A program made the position numbers and the translations under genes. A stretch of 55,756 nt of DNA from JBNKHH01 sp050290245 (GTDB lineage: Bacteria > Pseudomonadota > Alphaproteobacteria > Rhodobacterales > Rhodobacteraceae): contig JBNKHH010000015.1 of NCBI GenBank assembly GCA_050290245.1, positions 1 through 55,756 on the forward strand, written 5' to 3'. Below, one piece after another: positions 1 to 8,017 of the stretch. Each line of letters begins with the position of its first letter. Positions within the stretch are counted from its first letter, which is position 1. The notes beneath the pieces were generated by a model. It made no database searches and was not told the DNA's origin. It saw nothing but the letters and a program-made list of their open reading frames with translations.

Positions 1-1
1 G

Positions 2-598
2 GCCGCCCACGCTCGGGGAGCCGCATTCGTTTCGGATGAAATCTACCACGGGCTTCAATACGAACGCGAAGCGGTCAGCGCGCTGGAAATCACCGACGAC
101 ACCTACGTAATCAATTCGTTTTCCAAATACTTCTCGATGACCGGCTGGCGCGTCGGCTGGATGGTCGTGCCCGAAGATCACATCCGCACGATCGAACGTC
201 TGGCGCAGAACATGTTTATTTGCCCCCCCCATGCCAGCCAAATCGTGGCCCTGGCCGCAATGGATTGTGACGACGAACTCCAGGCCAACGTCGACGTCTA
301 TCGAAAGAACCGCGCGCTGATGCTCGAAGGGCTGCCGCGTGCCGGATTCGACCGCATCGCGCCGCCCGATGGCGCGTTTTACATCTATGCCGACGTGTCC
401 GGCTTCACCACCGACAGTCTGGCTTTCGCCGCGGAAATCCTGGATCAGGCCGGTGTCGCCGTTACGCCAGGTCTCGATTTCGACAAGGACAGGGGGGGCA
501 CCATGCTACGGTTTTCCTACGCCCGCTCCACGGCGGATATAGAAGAGGGACTGGAACGTCTTTACCGCTTTATGAAATCAAAGGGCTTAGCGGAATAA
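2..598 (+). CDS. PLP-dependent class I/II aminotransferase, 3' part
   Basis: The reading frame is open from the first bases of the window, so the gene starts upstream and only about 198 C-terminal residues are present. The stretch NSFSKYFSMTGWRVGW contains the PLP-binding lysine (SFSKYFSMTGWR) typical of fold-type I aminotransferases, and an earlier SDEIYHGL carries the conserved Asp and Tyr that contact the cofactor. The C-terminal small domain ends with the usual LRFSYA arginine region that binds the substrate carboxylate. The family transfers amino groups between amino acids and 2-oxo acids. The substrate cannot be told from this part; aspartate or aromatic aminotransferase-like enzymes are both possible. 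The next gene follows after 55 bp on the same strand. Confidence 0.9.
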   Translation, partial: AAHARGAAFVSDEIYHGLQYEREAVSALEITDDTYVINSFSKYFSMTGWRVGWMVVPEDHIRTIERLAQNMFICPPHASQIVALAAMDCDDELQANVDVYRKNRALMLEGLPRAGFDRIAPPDGAFYIYADVSGFTTDSLAFAAEILDQAGVAVTPGLDFDKDRGGTMLRFSYARSTADIEEGLERLYRFMKSKGLAE

Positions 599-653
599 TG
601 ACGTATCCCATCGGAACTGAATGCGGTATGCTGCTGAAAAAGTTTAGGGGCAG

Positions 654-1838
654 ATGAGCAGACTTGTTTCGCTGATTGCAGTCTTGCTGGCCTGCGCCGC
701 TCTCGGCGCTGCCCAAAGTCGTGCCGGCAATGCCCTCGCCAATGTCGCCGGTGAGGGTGTCGCGATCGAAGATCAGGCGGGCGAGGTAAAAATCACAATC
801 CCACTGACCCAAGCCGTGCCTTGGCGGGTGCGTTTGGCGGACGATCCGCCGAGATTGGTTGCCCAGTTTTCCGAAGTCGAATGGGGCGAGAAGCCCGTGG
901 TCAAGTCCACCTCCGTCGGCGAAGTCGATACCGGTCGTTTTGCACCGAACTGGACCCAGATGACGCTCGCGCTGCGCGAGCCTCTGGTCGTCACCACGGC
1001 CGAAATGGCGACCCGAGACGATGGAACCGCCGTCCTTCAAATCATTCTGACACCGGCCACCGGCGGTGACTTCCGGGCCATGGCGCAAGCCCACGCCGAT
1101 GAGGCCGCCGAAATCGCTGTCGACCAGCCGGCGCCCACCGTCGCCATCGACCCAGGCCACGGAGGCTTTGATCCCGGAGCCGAAGCGGGCGGTCTCGTCG
1201 AATCCAGCCTGACACTGACAGTAGCGCGGCGCCTGAAGGAAGAACTCGTGCGTACGGGACGGTTCAAGGTGATCCTGACCCGGGACGAGGACGTTTTCGT
1301 GCCCCTTGAAACCCGCCTGACCATTGCACGTGAGGCCGAGGCTGACATTTTCCTCTCGCTGCATGCCGACACGGTGGAAGAGGATGCCGAGCACGCCTCG
1401 GGCATGACCGTCTATACACTTCCCGCGACCGAAGGCGATGCGGCGTCGCAAAGACTGGCTGAGCGTCACGCGGGCACCGATATCCTCACTGGCGCCGATC
1501 TTTCGGGAGCGGGGGACGACGTGGCACTTGCCCTTCTGGACCTTGCCCGCCTTGATACCCAGCCCCGCGCCGCGGCCCTGTCATCGGCCATCGTGTCAGC
1601 TTTTCGCGCCGCCGAACTCCCCGTGAATACACATCCCGAACGGCAGGCAGACCTGTCCGTGCTGAAATCTGCTGACACGCCGTCCGTCTTGATCGAACTG
1701 GGCTTTCTGTCCTCGGGCGAGGACGTCGAGCGTCTCAGCTCCGAGATGTGGCAGTTGGAAGCGGTGCGTGCCCTCAGGAACGCACTTTTGCTCTGGGGGG
1801 ACGAAGACCAGTTGCGAAACGCTGCAGCGCGGCGGTAG
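654..1838 (+). CDS. N-acetylmuramoyl-L-alanine amidase (AmiC-like, AMIN + Amidase_3)
   Basis: Predicted periplasmic zinc amidase of 394 residues that cleaves the bond between MurNAc and the stem peptide in peptidoglycan, normally during septum splitting. Residues 1-20 form a signal peptide. Residues about 35-135 look like an AMIN domain, and about 160-385 an Amidase_3 domain. Visible zinc ligands are His169 (in IDPGHGG), Glu183 (LVESSL) and His237 (LSLHAD), with the catalytic Glu348 in VLIELGF. The start is supported by AGGGGCAG just before ATG. The gene lies directly before PBP1A on the same strand, a pairing common in Rhodobacterales that puts a wall hydrolase and a wall synthase under shared control. 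The AmiC assignment rests on domain order. Confidence 0.92.
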   Translation: MSRLVSLIAVLLACAALGAAQSRAGNALANVAGEGVAIEDQAGEVKITIPLTQAVPWRVRLADDPPRLVAQFSEVEWGEKPVVKSTSVGEVDTGRFAPNWTQMTLALREPLVVTTAEMATRDDGTAVLQIILTPATGGDFRAMAQAHADEAAEIAVDQPAPTVAIDPGHGGFDPGAEAGGLVESSLTLTVARRLKEELVRTGRFKVILTRDEDVFVPLETRLTIAREAEADIFLSLHADTVEEDAEHASGMTVYTLPATEGDAASQRLAERHAGTDILTGADLSGAGDDVALALLDLARLDTQPRAAALSSAIVSAFRAAELPVNTHPERQADLSVLKSADTPSVLIELGFLSSGEDVERLSSEMWQLEAVRALRNALLLWGDEDQLRNAAARR

Positions 1839-1920
1839 GCGGCCAATTCTTGCGCGACCGACTTTGACCCTGCGCGCGCTCCGCCATATATGAAAGGTTC
1901 AGGCGAAAGGTCAGGCTCAG

Positions 1921-4440
1921 GTGCTCAGGTTCATATTATCCTTCTTCGGTGCAATCTTCAGCGCCGCGACCCTGGGCCTCGTCATGGGGGCCCTGACTAT
2001 CGGTGCGGTGTTCTACGTCTATGGCCGCGATCTTCCGAACGTCGAACCCCTGGCCAATTACCAGCCGCCGACCCTGACCCGCATCTATTCCCCCGAGGGG
2101 CGCATCATCGACGAATACCGCTTTGAAAAGCGGATTTATATGCCGATCGACGAAATACCCGATCTCGTGAAACACGCTTTTGTTTCGGCCGAGGACAAGA
2201 ACTTTTACGAACATCCGGGTTTCGATCTGCGCGGTATCGCCGCCGCGGCTTACGAGGCTTTCAGCTCGGGCGGCCGCGACCTGCGTGGCGCCTCGACGAT
2301 CCCCATGCAGGTTGCCAAGATTCTGTTCTTCTCGGGCGACCGCACCATCGACCGCAAGATCAAAGAGGTCATCCAGGCTCCCCGCATGGTCCGGACCATC
2401 GGACGCGACAAGATCCTCGAAATCTATCTGAACGAGATCGACCTCGGCTTCCGCGCCTTCGGTGTCGTGGCCGCCGCCCAGACCTACTTCAACAAGGATC
2501 TCGTAGACCTTGCCCCGGAGGAGGCCGCCTACCTCGCCGCGCTTCCCAAGGCGCCCTACGATTACCATCCTGTCCGCCAGGAAGAGCGCGCCGTCGCCCG
2601 CCGCAACTTTGTTCTGCGCGAGATGTGGCAGAACGGCTATATCGACACCGAGGCATTCGAGGCTGCCCGTGTCGCGCCGCTGCTGACGGTGCAGGCAGGC
2701 GACCGCGAGGCCTTTTCGGCAAGTCTCCCGTCGCGCGACTATTTCACCGAGGAAATCAGCCGCCAGCTCACCCGCGATTTCGGCGAAGAGGGTTTCAAGA
2801 GCGCCGGGCTGACGATCCGCGCCACGGTGGACCCCGAAATGCAGGCCGTCGCTGCCGCGGCGATGCGCGAAGCATTGGAATCCTATGATCGGTCGCAGGG
2901 CGTCTGGCGCGGCGCCGCCGCCAAAATCGAACGCGACCAGCTTGCCAACGAAGAATCCTGGCGCGCCGCTTTGGAAAACACCGCCAAGCTCGCCCGCGAC
3001 GTTCAGGATTGGTATCCCGCCGTCGTGCTCGAGGTCGGCAGCAGTTCTGCACGCATCGGTGTCGAGGGCTGGTCCGACGGAACCGACGGCCACTGGATCA
3101 CCCCCGACGATCTGAAATGGATCAAGGGCGCGCGCGTCGCCGGTGATATCCTGTCGGTCGGAGACGTCATTCACGTCCGTTACGAGGGCGGCTCTCAGGA
3201 CGACCCGGTCTTTTCGCTGCGCCAGGTGCCAGGCGTACAGGGCGGTTTCATGGCCATGGACGTCAACACCGGCCGCGTTCTCGCCATGCAGGGTGGCTTT
3301 TCCTACCAGGTGTCGAACTTCAACCGTGCGACGCAGGGCCTGCGCCAGCCAGGCTCGTCCTTCAAACCTTTCGTCTATGCCGCCGCGCTCGACTCGGGCT
3401 TTACCCCGGCGACGATCATTATCGACGCGCCCATCGAAATCGACGTGGGCGGTGGCAAGGTCTGGCGTCCCCAGAACGCCTCGCGCCAGTTCTACGGACC
3501 GACGCCCCTGCGCACCGGAATCGAGCGCTCGCGCAACCTGATGACCGTGCGCCTTGCCGAGGAGGTGGGGATGCCGGTGGTTGCGGGCTACGCGGAACGC
3601 TTTGGCGTCTACGACCGCATGGACCCCTTCCTGGCCAACGCTCTAGGCAGCCAGGAAACCACGTTGTTCAGAATGGTGTCGGCCTATTCGATGTTTGCCA
3701 ACGGCGGCGAGCGGGTCGAACCGACGCTTGTCGACCGAGTGCAGGACCGCTGGGGCACAACAATCTATCGCCACGACCAACGCACATGCGAGGACTGCGC
3801 CGTTGAGCAGTTGCCGGCAGGCGAGGCGCCGACCATCACCTCGGATCGCCAGCGCGTGATGAACCCGATCACGGCCTACCAGCTAACCTCGATGATGCGC
3901 GGCGTTGTCGAGCGAGGCACCGCCTCGGGAACGGTCCATCTCAACGTGCCGACCGCAGGTAAGACCGGGACCACGAACGACGCGCGCGACGTCTGGTTCG
4001 TCGGTTTCACCTCAACCATCGCGGCGGGTTGTTACATCGGATACGACCAGCCGAAGCCCCTTGGCCGGGGCGCCTCTGGCGGTGCCATGTGCGGCCCCGT
4101 GTTCCAGAACTTTATGGAAAAGGCGGTCGAGAAATACGGCGGAGGGCGCTTTGAGATTCCGCCGGGCGGGCGCTTTATCAACATCGACCGTTACAACGGG
4201 GCGCGTCTGCCCGACGATGCCTTTGGCGAACACGTCGTGGCCGAGTACTTCCGGGAAGGCGAGGAGCCGGTCTTCGGCATTGCTTTCGACGGCGGTTTTG
4301 CCATGGGTGCGAACCTGCCGTTGTTCACCGATGAGCAGTTGGGGCAGGGCACCAGCCAGATCGAAACCGGCGACGGACAAGTCGTGACAATCCCCAACCA
4401 GGCCACCGCGAACGAGATCTCCTCGGGCGGATTGTACTAG
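1921..4440 (+). CDS. mrcA: Penicillin-binding protein 1A (bifunctional class A PBP)
   Basis: Inner-membrane peptidoglycan synthase of 839 residues with a GTG start preceded by AAAGGTCAGG. One N-terminal transmembrane segment (about 5-35) is followed by a GT51 glycosyltransferase domain with catalytic Glu91 in SAEDKNFYEHPG, and a transpeptidase domain with the three penicillin-binding motifs SSFK (Ser479, Lys482), SRN (537-539) and KTG (681-683). A long insert between the two domains (about 320-430) corresponds to the OB-like region of PBP1A. It polymerises lipid II and cross-links the strands. It follows the amidase gene by 82 bp and converges on prfB. Length and motifs are intact. Confidence 0.95.
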   Translation: MLRFILSFFGAIFSAATLGLVMGALTIGAVFYVYGRDLPNVEPLANYQPPTLTRIYSPEGRIIDEYRFEKRIYMPIDEIPDLVKHAFVSAEDKNFYEHPGFDLRGIAAAAYEAFSSGGRDLRGASTIPMQVAKILFFSGDRTIDRKIKEVIQAPRMVRTIGRDKILEIYLNEIDLGFRAFGVVAAAQTYFNKDLVDLAPEEAAYLAALPKAPYDYHPVRQEERAVARRNFVLREMWQNGYIDTEAFEAARVAPLLTVQAGDREAFSASLPSRDYFTEEISRQLTRDFGEEGFKSAGLTIRATVDPEMQAVAAAAMREALESYDRSQGVWRGAAAKIERDQLANEESWRAALENTAKLARDVQDWYPAVVLEVGSSSARIGVEGWSDGTDGHWITPDDLKWIKGARVAGDILSVGDVIHVRYEGGSQDDPVFSLRQVPGVQGGFMAMDVNTGRVLAMQGGFSYQVSNFNRATQGLRQPGSSFKPFVYAAALDSGFTPATIIIDAPIEIDVGGGKVWRPQNASRQFYGPTPLRTGIERSRNLMTVRLAEEVGMPVVAGYAERFGVYDRMDPFLANALGSQETTLFRMVSAYSMFANGGERVEPTLVDRVQDRWGTTIYRHDQRTCEDCAVEQLPAGEAPTITSDRQRVMNPITAYQLTSMMRGVVERGTASGTVHLNVPTAGKTGTTNDARDVWFVGFTSTIAAGCYIGYDQPKPLGRGASGGAMCGPVFQNFMEKAVEKYGGGRFEIPPGGRFINIDRYNGARLPDDAFGEHVVAEYFREGEEPVFGIAFDGGFAMGANLPLFTDEQLGQGTSQIETGDGQVVTIPNQATANEISSGGLY

Positions 4441-4462
4441 ACGGTCATCAACGGGCTTCCCA

Positions 4463-4491
4463 GAACCGGACATCTGGTCGACGTCCGGTTC
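4463..4491. terminator. Hairpin between convergent PBP1A gene and prfB
   Basis: Perfect 9-bp inverted repeat, GAACCGGAC (4463-4471) and GTCCGGTTC (4483-4491), followed on the plus strand by CCCCTTCCTTTATT. It sits in the 73-bp gap between two genes that end towards each other. It is probably a terminator for the PBP1A transcript and possibly bidirectional; the T tract is impure. Confidence 0.6.
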
Positions 4492-4513
4492 CCCTTCCTT
4501 TATTGGAAAACGG

Positions 4514-5641
4514 TCAGGCGTCGCTCTGGGCTTCGCCGCGCTTCATGCCCGACACGCCCATGGCCAGGGTCGCGGCCATGAACCCATCCAGGTCACCATC
4601 CAGAACCCCTTGCGTATCCGAGGTCTCATAGTTCGTCCGAAGATCCTTCACCATCTGGTAGGGCTGAAGAACATAGGACCGGATCTGGTTGCCCCAGCCG
4701 GCGTCGCCCTTGTTCTCGTGGGCCTCGTTGATCGCTGCGTTTCGCCGGTCCAGTTCCATCTGGTAAAGACGCGACTTCAGCGCTTTCATGGCGATATCGC
4801 GGTTCTGGTGCTGCGACTTTTCCGAACTGGTCACGACGATGCCCGTCGGAATGTGGGTGATCCGCACCGCGGAGTCCGTCGTGTTGACGTGCTGACCGCC
4901 CGCGCCGGACGAACGGTAGGTGTCGATGCGGATATCGTTCGGCGCGACCTCGATCTCGATATTGTCATCGACCACCGGGTACACCCAAACCGACGAAAAC
5001 GACGTATGTCGCCGCGCTGCGCTGTCATAGGGGCTGATGCGTACGAGCCGGTGCACGCCTGATTCTGACTTTAGCCAGCCATAGGCATTGGGCCCGCTGA
5101 TCTTGTAGGCGGCCGACTTGATCCCGGCTTCTTCTCCCGGTGTCTGGGACTGCAATTCGACCTTGTAGCCATGGGCCTCGGCCCAGCGGACGTACATCCG
5201 CGCCAGCATCGACGCCCAGTCACAGCTTTCCGTGCCGCCGGCGCCCGAGTTGATTTCGAGGAAGGTGTCGTTGCCATCGGCCTCGCCATCCAGCAGCGCC
5301 TCGATCTCGGCCTGGGCCGCACGTTCCTTCAACGCCAAAAGCGCGCCCTCGGCCTCTTTCACGACCTCGGCATCTTCCTCCATCTCGCCCAGTTCGATCA
5401 GCTCGACGTTGTCGGAAAGCTCCTGCTTCATCCCCTTGTAGCGGTCCATCGCGTCGACCAGCATCTGCCGGTCCCGCATCAGCTTTTGCGCCTTTTCCGG
5501 ATCGTCCCACAGCTTTGGGTCTTCGGTCATCGCATTGAATTCTTCCAAGCGGTGCTCGGCCGTCTCCCAGTCCATACGCTGGGCCAGCAGTTCAAGCGAC
5601 TTCTCGATGGCAGCGACGGCGTTTTCGGCCTCGGCGCGCAT
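4514..5641 (-). CDS. prfB: Peptide chain release factor 2
   Basis: RF2, which recognises UGA and UAA stop codons on the ribosome and triggers peptide release. The 375-residue protein carries the universal GGQ motif at 248-250 (SSGAGGQHVN). The stop-codon-reading tripeptide is SPY at 203-205 where E. coli RF2 has SPF. The frame is continuous from start to stop, so the programmed +1 frameshift found in E. coli prfB is absent. The start at 5641 is chosen because GGAGGT lies 6 nt upstream and the protein then begins MRAEAENAV; the frame is open further upstream but without a comparable ribosome site. It converges on the PBP1A gene and is divergent from a GNAT gene. Confidence 0.95.
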   Translation of the reverse strand: MRAEAENAVAAIEKSLELLAQRMDWETAEHRLEEFNAMTEDPKLWDDPEKAQKLMRDRQMLVDAMDRYKGMKQELSDNVELIELGEMEEDAEVVKEAEGALLALKERAAQAEIEALLDGEADGNDTFLEINSGAGGTESCDWASMLARMYVRWAEAHGYKVELQSQTPGEEAGIKSAAYKISGPNAYGWLKSESGVHRLVRISPYDSAARRHTSFSSVWVYPVVDDNIEIEVAPNDIRIDTYRSSGAGGQHVNTTDSAVRITHIPTGIVVTSSEKSQHQNRDIAMKALKSRLYQMELDRRNAAINEAHENKGDAGWGNQIRSYVLQPYQMVKDLRTNYETSDTQGVLDGDLDGFMAATLAMGVSGMKRGEAQSDA

Positions 5642-5747
5642 GGGACCTCCAGGGGCAAAGATGTGTCGGCGGGTGATAGCAACCGCAGATAGCGGCTTCA
5701 AGATGGCGTCGTTCCATCGTAGCATTCACTGAGGGGAGGGCACATCA

Positions 5748-6554
5748 ATGACGACAGGTTATTTCGGCAGCGCTGATCAACAGGCTATGTCTCGTCGCGG
5801 TGAAGCTCTGTTCCGCATGGTGCATCACGATCCGCGGTATTCCTGGTACGGTCGCAACGTCGCTCTTGCGGATTTCGAGCAGGGCGGCGTCGATTTGCTG
5901 GCCGATCTGACCCGCATCCAGGGCGCGGCCGTTTCGTATCGCGTGCCGCGCGACAAGATAGCCTCGGTCTGCGAAGCGCTTGAGGCGAAGGGGCTGCGTT
6001 CCGACTGGATGGGGTTTTGCTATTCCGAGGATTCTGGTTCGCCGGACCGTGCAAGGGCTTTGCTGAACGACGTCCCTCTGCCCGGCGATGTCACCGTCAC
6101 CCGGCTGGCGGCAGATAGTGGCGATGTCGATGTCACCGATCTTGGCGAAGTCGCGCTGGAATCTGGCGTTCTGCCGCCTCCCGCGTCCGTGCTCAGGGGT
6201 GAGGCACGGCAAGGCGTGGTATTGCTGGCCCGAGATGCGGAGGGACGCGCCATTGCCTGCGCTGCGGCTATCGAGACATTCCATCCCGAAGGCACGATGG
6301 GAGATCATGGCTGGTGGGGAATGCTTGCGACACGTCCAGAGCGCCGTGGGGAAAAGATTGCCCTGCACTTGGGCGCGCGCGCCATGGCGACGATGTCCGA
6401 GGAAGCCGGACTGACCCGTTTCGTGACCGGCATCCGCGATGACAACGCCGCGTCGCTGAAGCTCTGCGCGCAACTCGGCGTCCGCCCTTCGCCATACGTT
6501 ATCGCCATGGCCATGGACCCAAGCGCCTTCTCGGATACGCGCATTACAAAATGA
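5748..6554 (+). CDS. GNAT family N-acetyltransferase
   Basis: Predicted acetyl-CoA-dependent N-acetyltransferase of 268 residues. The GNAT fold is in the C-terminal half: WWGMLATRPERRGEKIA resembles motif A with its pyrophosphate-binding loop, and DDNAASLKLCAQLGVRPS matches motif B, where many GNATs have N-x-x-S-x-x-L-x-x-x-L-G. The N-terminal half (about 1-120) has no motif I recognise and may set substrate specificity. A strong ribosome site, GGGGAGGG, precedes the ATG. It is divergent from prfB. The substrate is unknown. Confidence 0.75.
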   Translation: MTTGYFGSADQQAMSRRGEALFRMVHHDPRYSWYGRNVALADFEQGGVDLLADLTRIQGAAVSYRVPRDKIASVCEALEAKGLRSDWMGFCYSEDSGSPDRARALLNDVPLPGDVTVTRLAADSGDVDVTDLGEVALESGVLPPPASVLRGEARQGVVLLARDAEGRAIACAAAIETFHPEGTMGDHGWWGMLATRPERRGEKIALHLGARAMATMSEEAGLTRFVTGIRDDNAASLKLCAQLGVRPSPYVIAMAMDPSAFSDTRITK

Positions 6555-6598
6555 CCTGAATCAAGGCACCAAGTGCCATCGCCACGGACCATGCCCAC

Positions 6599-7405
6599 AT
6601 GACAGATCAAGACCTTTCTCTGCCGCCATCTCCAATCCCGGACATTTCCAAGGTGGCGTTCCATGAAATCTGGTCCTCTCTCAAGGCCGGAGTGCATGAC
6701 TTCCGCCGCGCCCCTCTTTTCGGCTTTGCCTTTTCTGCCTTCTATGTCCTTGCGGGGCTGATCCTTGTCTGGGTCGGCGCGGGCACCTTTCTGTGGACGC
6801 TTGCCTTCGCGCTTGGCTTTCCGCTGGTGGCCCCTTTTGCTGCCGTGGGGCTGTACGAGGTCAGCCGTCGGATCGAAACCGACGAGAAACTCGACTGGAA
6901 CGAGGTTCTGACGGTGGTCTGGTACGAACGCACAAGGCAATTGCCCTGGGTCGGCGTGATCCTGGCGATCATCTTCCTGTTCTGGAGCTTTTTCGCCCAT
7001 ATGACATTTGCCCTGATCATGGGGGTGGCCTCGCTGAACGTGCCGCACGACTGGGCGTTCTACGCGACGCCGGACGGGCTGATGATGGGAGCGATCCAGG
7101 GTGTCGTCGGGGCGGCAGTGGCCTTTTTGACCTTTGGCATGACGGCCATGTCCCTGCCGCTTTTAGTGGACAAGGAGATCGACTTTGTCACCGCCATGCT
7201 GATCAGCCTCGATACCGTGCGCCAGAACAAGATCGTCATGGGGGCATGGGCGTGCATGATTGCGCTCTGCCTCTTCATCGCGATGATTCCCGCCTTCCTC
7301 GGCCTGTTCGTGGCGCTGCCGGTTTTGGGCCACGCGACGTGGCACCTGTACCGGCGCGCGCTCTATCATCCCGATCAATCGACCGCCGCAAACATCACGC
7401 AATGA
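6599..7405 (+). CDS. DUF2189 family integral membrane protein
   Basis: Polytopic membrane protein of 268 residues with about six hydrophobic segments: near 45-65, 68-90, 118-140, 150-190 and two towards the C terminus. The sequence around VAFHEIWSSLKAGVHDFRRAP and the layout of the helices match the DUF2189 family as I know it, which is widespread in alphaproteobacteria and of unknown function. The gene starts 45 bp after the GNAT gene on the same strand and may be cotranscribed with it; its ribosome site is weak. No catalytic motif is visible. Confidence 0.75.
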   Translation: MTDQDLSLPPSPIPDISKVAFHEIWSSLKAGVHDFRRAPLFGFAFSAFYVLAGLILVWVGAGTFLWTLAFALGFPLVAPFAAVGLYEVSRRIETDEKLDWNEVLTVVWYERTRQLPWVGVILAIIFLFWSFFAHMTFALIMGVASLNVPHDWAFYATPDGLMMGAIQGVVGAAVAFLTFGMTAMSLPLLVDKEIDFVTAMLISLDTVRQNKIVMGAWACMIALCLFIAMIPAFLGLFVALPVLGHATWHLYRRALYHPDQSTAANITQ

Positions 7406-7455
7406 AATCCCGGAGGGCTGGGCGGATCAGGCGTCGCCCCCCGCTGAAACGAAAA

Positions 7456-7479
7456 GGGCGCCGCCAGATGGCGACGCCC
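7456..7479 (-). terminator. Terminator downstream of the bactofilin gene
   Basis: Inverted repeat GGGCGCCGCC (7456-7465) and GGCGACGCCC (7470-7479) with one mismatch and a 4-nt loop. On the minus strand the hairpin is followed by TTTTCGTTTC, the layout of an intrinsic terminator for the M23-bactofilin transcript. It lies in the 96-bp gap between convergent genes. Confidence 0.65.
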
Positions 7480-7501
7480 GAAGCCTGTTGGACTGGTTTT
7501 C

Positions 7502-8017
7502 TTATTTTGCGTCGCCGGCAGCAGGTGCTGTGGCACCGGCCGGCTTGGCTGCCGCGCCTTTTGGGTTCAGCGGGTCTTCCTGACGCTGAACCGATCCTTC
7601 AAAGTGGGCGCCGGATTCAATGGCGATGGTCTTGTGAATGATGTCACCCTCGACGCGGGCGGTCGAAGTCAGGCGGACTTTGAGGCCGCGCACCTTGCCG
7701 ACCACACGGCCGTTCACAACCACATCGTCTGCAATGCACTCGCCCTTGACGGTGGCGCCTTCGCCAACGGTCAAAAGATGGGCGCGGATGTCACCCTCGA
7801 CGGTGCCCTCGATGTTGATGTCACCGGTCGTCTTGATGTTGCCGGTGATGGTCAGGTCGGCCGACAGGACCGACGCCGGCGGCTTGGCCTTCGGAGCCGA
7901 GGACGAACTGAATTCGTTGGTGGTGGTCGATTGGTTCATCTTTGGAGCCTTTTCTTCCGTGTCTGCCTCTGGGTCCTGTTTCGGGCCAGGTTCGTTGATT
8001 TTGCTTTTAGAAAACAT
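7502..8017 (-). CDS. Bactofilin (polymer-forming cytoskeletal protein)
   Basis: Bactofilin of 171 residues. A flexible N-terminal tail (1-50, rich in Ser, Thr, Lys) and an Ala/Pro-rich C-terminal tail (about 150-171) flank a central right-handed beta-helix domain (about 52-148). That domain shows the repeated Gly-Asp/Val pattern of the family, for example TGNIKTTGDINIEGTVEGDI. Bactofilins polymerise without nucleotides and usually act as membrane scaffolds for local wall synthesis or cell shape. The ATG overlaps the last 11 bp of the M23 peptidase gene, so the two are almost certainly translated together. The pairing of a bactofilin with an M23 peptidase recurs in many bacteria. Confidence 0.9.
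   Translation of the reverse strand: MFSKSKINEPGPKQDPEADTEEKAPKMNQSTTTNEFSSSSAPKAKPPASVLSADLTITGNIKTTGDINIEGTVEGDIRAHLLTVGEGATVKGECIADDVVVNGRVVGKVRGLKVRLTSTARVEGDIIHKTIAIESGAHFEGSVQRQEDPLNPKGAAAKPAGATAPAAGDAK

Noticed and set aside
1936..3174. 412-residue open frame on the minus strand inside the PBP1A gene
   Set aside because: It is antisense to a clearly functional PBP1A with all motifs. High GC content leaves long open frames opposite real genes, and there is no ribosome site or recognisable domain.
4514..5641. Programmed +1 frameshift in prfB
   Set aside because: The frame is continuous from ATG to stop and no in-frame UGA is present near codon 25, so no frameshift is needed.
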